Of a DNA stretch of 21,735 nt, positions 19,638-21,735 are shown piece after piece (within the stretch, counting starts at the first letter, position 1; each line of letters starts with the position of its first letter). The notes beneath the pieces were generated by a model. The model worked only from the letters and a program-made list of their open reading frames with translations, was not told the DNA's origin and made no database searches. Both the position numbers and the translations under genes were made by a program. Source of the DNA: a virus; IMG/VR virus record IMGVR_UViG_3300027752_000128, positions 1 to 21,735 of that record, one strand, 5' to 3'.

Positions 19638-21490
19638 TTTTTACACTCCAGTGTTTGAATTGTGCGATCTGAGTAATAACCGTATTCGTCCCCGACGTAT
19701 GCTTGGAGCGTATAAGTTCGACTACCCACTGCGGTATTTGTGTCTAAAAAATTAAAGGGTATGACAAACAAGTCAGGCGTTGGTCGAACTGCTTTAGATG
19801 CGGAAGTAAACAAAACAGTACTGCCTCGACGTAGACGGTATTGCATTAAACTTTGATTGTTGTATGACCTGACAGAAAAAGAACCAGAGACCATCACAGG
19901 CGCACCAGAAAAAGTAGCAATCAGCGTCTGAATAGTCGCCCAAGTGTTTAAAGTATTGTAGTGATTAACGGTTAACGTCGAATTCGTAACGGAAGCAGAG
20001 GGAAACGTGACCGCTTGGTCTTGAATTTTAAGTGTCGAGACTGCTAAGTTTTGAATCTTTGCGTTACCCACCCCAAGGTCTTTGATAATGACGGTTGGCA
20101 CACCACCAATCGTCTGTGACGTAATCGTCGAGTTGTCTAGTCGCAGTTTAGAAGCATCGAGGGTGTTAGCGGCTATACGCGCAGCAGAAATTGTACCCGC
20201 CGTAATTTTATCTGCGTTTAACGTACCTATCTTGGCGGCAACAATCGATCCGTTCTTAATAAACGCATCAGCCATATAAACACCAGCGGGGACTGACTCA
20301 CCATTTATGGTGGTTGCACTGGCCTGTACGATAAACGGTACGGTTGCTGCTGTGGTGTTAGATCCACCTCTCATGATCGCAAAACGATCAGCATTGACCA
20401 CAAACTCGCTTACAATATTACCTGCGGCAGTCGTAGTGCTTGCTAAACCGTAGCCAGCAACAGCCCCGTTGACATCAATTTTTACTGTGTACTGTGCTGA
20501 TAACCCGTTAATAGAAGTTGCTTGGGTGCTAATAGAACTAGTATGGCCTGCGACTGTGGAGCTTACTGTGCTAATTGACGAACTTAACGCACCGTCAGCA
20601 TTAGCGCGAGTAGTAGCTTCGCTGGAGATACCCGCTGTGTTTCCAGATACAGTAGAGGTGAGTGTAGTAATAGACTGCGACAAGGCTGAATCAGCAGTCG
20701 CCCTTGTCGTGACTTCAGATTGAAACTGAGCAGAGCTAACGCCATTAGCGGCACTGTTCTCCACCGCGCCTAATCTCGTGATAAGGCTGTTGCCGCTATA
20801 GCTGCTTGAGTACCCTGTGAAGGTGACCAGCGGATCGATCTTAGCAATTGGCGTAGACAGAGAAGTAGCAAGCTGACTCGATGTAACCGCTGCTGTCAGT
20901 GTGCTTAGTAAAAAATCTACGTCTGGAGCAGTAACGCCTTGAACGCCTGTGCTGCTGTTAAATGGACCAACAACGTCGTTGTTGTTGATTGCCCTAACCC
21001 AGTAGTAAAAGGTTTTGCCAGAACCAACAGGGTCGGCGTAGACGCCGGTAAAGCCTGAGACTTGGGCTACCATCGTTGCTGACGATATTACGTCTGATGT
21101 GTGTCTCCACACCTGAACTGCACTGTGTCCTTTATATAGCCGTAAATCCCAAGTTAAGATTATATTCCTGAAAGCCCCACTTGCAGCCAGACTTGTTGGC
21201 GCTGGAGGAATTGCTAAATCAGCGAAGTCGTTAACGATAGCTATGCTGGAAGACAGTCCGTCAAAGTTCGTAATCCCTGACGCAAGCTGAACAATTCCTG
21301 CATCTAATAAATCTCTAAAGGTGACAGCACGATCTAACTTGTCTCCGCGCTGACCCTGCAATACATCCAAGTTCTGCTTTATAGACTCGCCAAATCTGCG
21401 GTCTTGGTTTGACCAACCAACAGGAACACTTAAATTGGTATTGTTACTGCCCACCAATCTCTCCCGCTTCTTCGTATAGGCATATTTCAT
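19634..21490 (-). CDS. Tail tip / central fibre protein (gpJ-like, FN3 and DUF1983)
   Basis: A 618-residue late virion protein. Residues 23-66 form the conserved start of this tail family (VGWSNQDRRFGESIKQNLDV; LDRAVTFRDLLDAGI). Residues 97-188 are a fibronectin type III domain (APTSLAASGAFRNIILTWDL through TFYYWVRAINNNDVVGPF). Residues 255-330 are about 30-residue repeats rich in Ser/Thr/Ala (TTRATADSALSQSITTLTS; TTRANADGALSSSISTVSS) that build a trimeric coiled stalk. Residues 330-440 fit the DUF1983 tail region of lambda gpJ-like proteins (VPAGVYMADAFIKNGSIVAA). The last 120 residues are a beta-rich tip, probably the receptor-binding end. It overlaps the preceding tail gene by 47 nt. Confidence 0.88.
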   Translation of the reverse strand: MKYAYTKKRERLVGSNNTNLSVPVGWSNQDRRFGESIKQNLDVLQGQRGDKLDRAVTFRDLLDAGIVQLASGITNFDGLSSSIAIVNDFADLAIPPAPTSLAASGAFRNIILTWDLRLYKGHSAVQVWRHTSDVISSATMVAQVSGFTGVYADPVGSGKTFYYWVRAINNNDVVGPFNSSTGVQGVTAPDVDFLLSTLTAAVTSSQLATSLSTPIAKIDPLVTFTGYSSSYSGNSLITRLGAVENSAANGVSSAQFQSEVTTRATADSALSQSITTLTSTVSGNTAGISSEATTRANADGALSSSISTVSSTVAGHTSSISTQATSINGLSAQYTVKIDVNGAVAGYGLASTTTAAGNIVSEFVVNADRFAIMRGGSNTTAATVPFIVQASATTINGESVPAGVYMADAFIKNGSIVAAKIGTLNADKITAGTISAARIAANTLDASKLRLDNSTITSQTIGGVPTVIIKDLGVGNAKIQNLAVSTLKIQDQAVTFPSASVTNSTLTVNHYNTLNTWATIQTLIATFSGAPVMVSGSFSVRSYNNQSLMQYRLRRGSTVLFTSASKAVRPTPDLFVIPFNFLDTNTAVGSRTYTLQAYVGDEYGYYSDRTIQTLECKK

Positions 21491-21735
21491 TGATAGGCAC
21501 TGAGCCGCTAAGTTCTATTTCAAACTCGTTAGCTTTATAGCCACTGGGCAATCTAAAGATCGCACCGCTTGTCACAGTTTGTGTGTGCTTTAACACACCG
21601 TCCGCGAACAACTTCATCGTTGGATTTGGAGAATAAGAGTCGCAATTGACTTTTGCCACTCCGGGGTTTACGGGTCTTTGCGTATAGAACTCTTTAGTAC
21701 GCCATGTGTAGTTAAGACTACTTCCCTGAGCAAAC
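21444..21735 (-). CDS. 3' end of a tail protein (5' truncated by window)
   Basis: The minus-strand frame is open from the window edge to the stop at 21444, giving 96 visible residues; the internal GTG at 21659 is not the true start. The sequence has alternating short strands (LNYTWRTKEFYTQRPVNPG; MKLFADGVLKHTQTV; GAIFRLPSGYKANEFEIELS), ending NEICLYEEAGEIGGQ. The 'W-x-S/TK-x-F', 'FRLPSGxxAxxxEIELSG' and 'E' ending pattern is that of the C-terminus of the phage tail/baseplate-like protein that usually comes just before the fibre gene. It is probably a tail tip structural protein. The assignment rests on pattern and position. Confidence 0.75.
   Translation of the reverse strand, partial: FAQGSSLNYTWRTKEFYTQRPVNPGVAKVNCDSYSPNPTMKLFADGVLKHTQTVTSGAIFRLPSGYKANEFEIELSGSVPINEICLYEEAGEIGGQ

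Noticed and set aside
20469-20723. An 84-codon + strand ORF in the tail fibre gene
   Set aside because: It is a shadow of the Ser/Thr/Ala repeats of the fibre protein on the other strand.
1-21735. CRISPR arrays or insertion sequences
   Set aside because: No regularly spaced direct repeats with unique spacers and no transposase motifs were seen; the repeats in the tail gene are coding repeats.

Overview
The window looks like part of a temperate, tailed (siphovirus-like) bacteriophage, probably infecting a marine gammaproteobacterium. The evidence is a phage replication module, a phage repressor and excisionase-like protein, a tyrosine integrase, and a gpJ-type tail tip protein with its assembly chaperone. 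The host guess rests on the attP core, which reads as the 3' end of a gammaproteobacterial tRNA-Ser gene, and on the general resemblance of the proteins to marine phage families. Family assignments come from reading motifs, not from database searches.

Layout, + strand (1-17508): (a) the 3' end of an acidic protein, closed by a strong terminator (269-301). (b) Small early genes at 382-2357, including an HTH protein and an HTH + DUF3310-like fusion. (c) A four-gene block at 2221-6239: MoxR-type AAA+ ATPase, an unknown protein, a DUF3150-like protein, and a DUF2201-type HExxH plus VWA protein (a phage 'CobS/CobT-like' set). (d) A replication block at 6331-11638: small protein, family A DNA polymerase (Leu at the E. 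coli 762 position), primase-helicase, and a Cas4/RecB-like nuclease with four cysteines. (e) Seven tiny, tightly coupled genes at 11635-12990, several membrane-bound; three are under 56 codons and easy to miss. (f) SNF2-like helicase, a coiled-coil protein, a possible ssDNA-binding protein and a VRR-NUC-like nuclease at 13012-15920. (g) XRE repressor, an unknown protein and an excisionase-like HTH protein at 15883-17508.

Layout, - strand (17498-21735): the integrase is tail-to-tail with the excisionase-like gene. Upstream of it lies attP (18545-18798), with a tRNA-Ser-like core flanked by CGTTCT repeats that may be integrase arm sites. Then come a membrane-anchored small protein, a tail assembly chaperone, the tail tip/fibre protein and the end of another tail protein, all transcribed leftwards.

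The most interesting regulatory signal is a family of 15-bp inverted repeats, GTTAGTGTTACTAAC. There are perfect copies in the gaps before the polymerase operon (6302) and before the nuclease-repressor operon (15431), and degenerate copies at a likely promoter before the excisionase-like gene (17175) and at the helicase start (13005). They may be operators for the repressor. The copy at 6302 is also part of a mutually exclusive hairpin pair. Other points of note are two roughly 140-nt out-of-frame gene overlaps around the ATPase/VWA block and a repressor that is not divergent from the early genes. No tRNA gene, CRISPR array or insertion sequence was seen.
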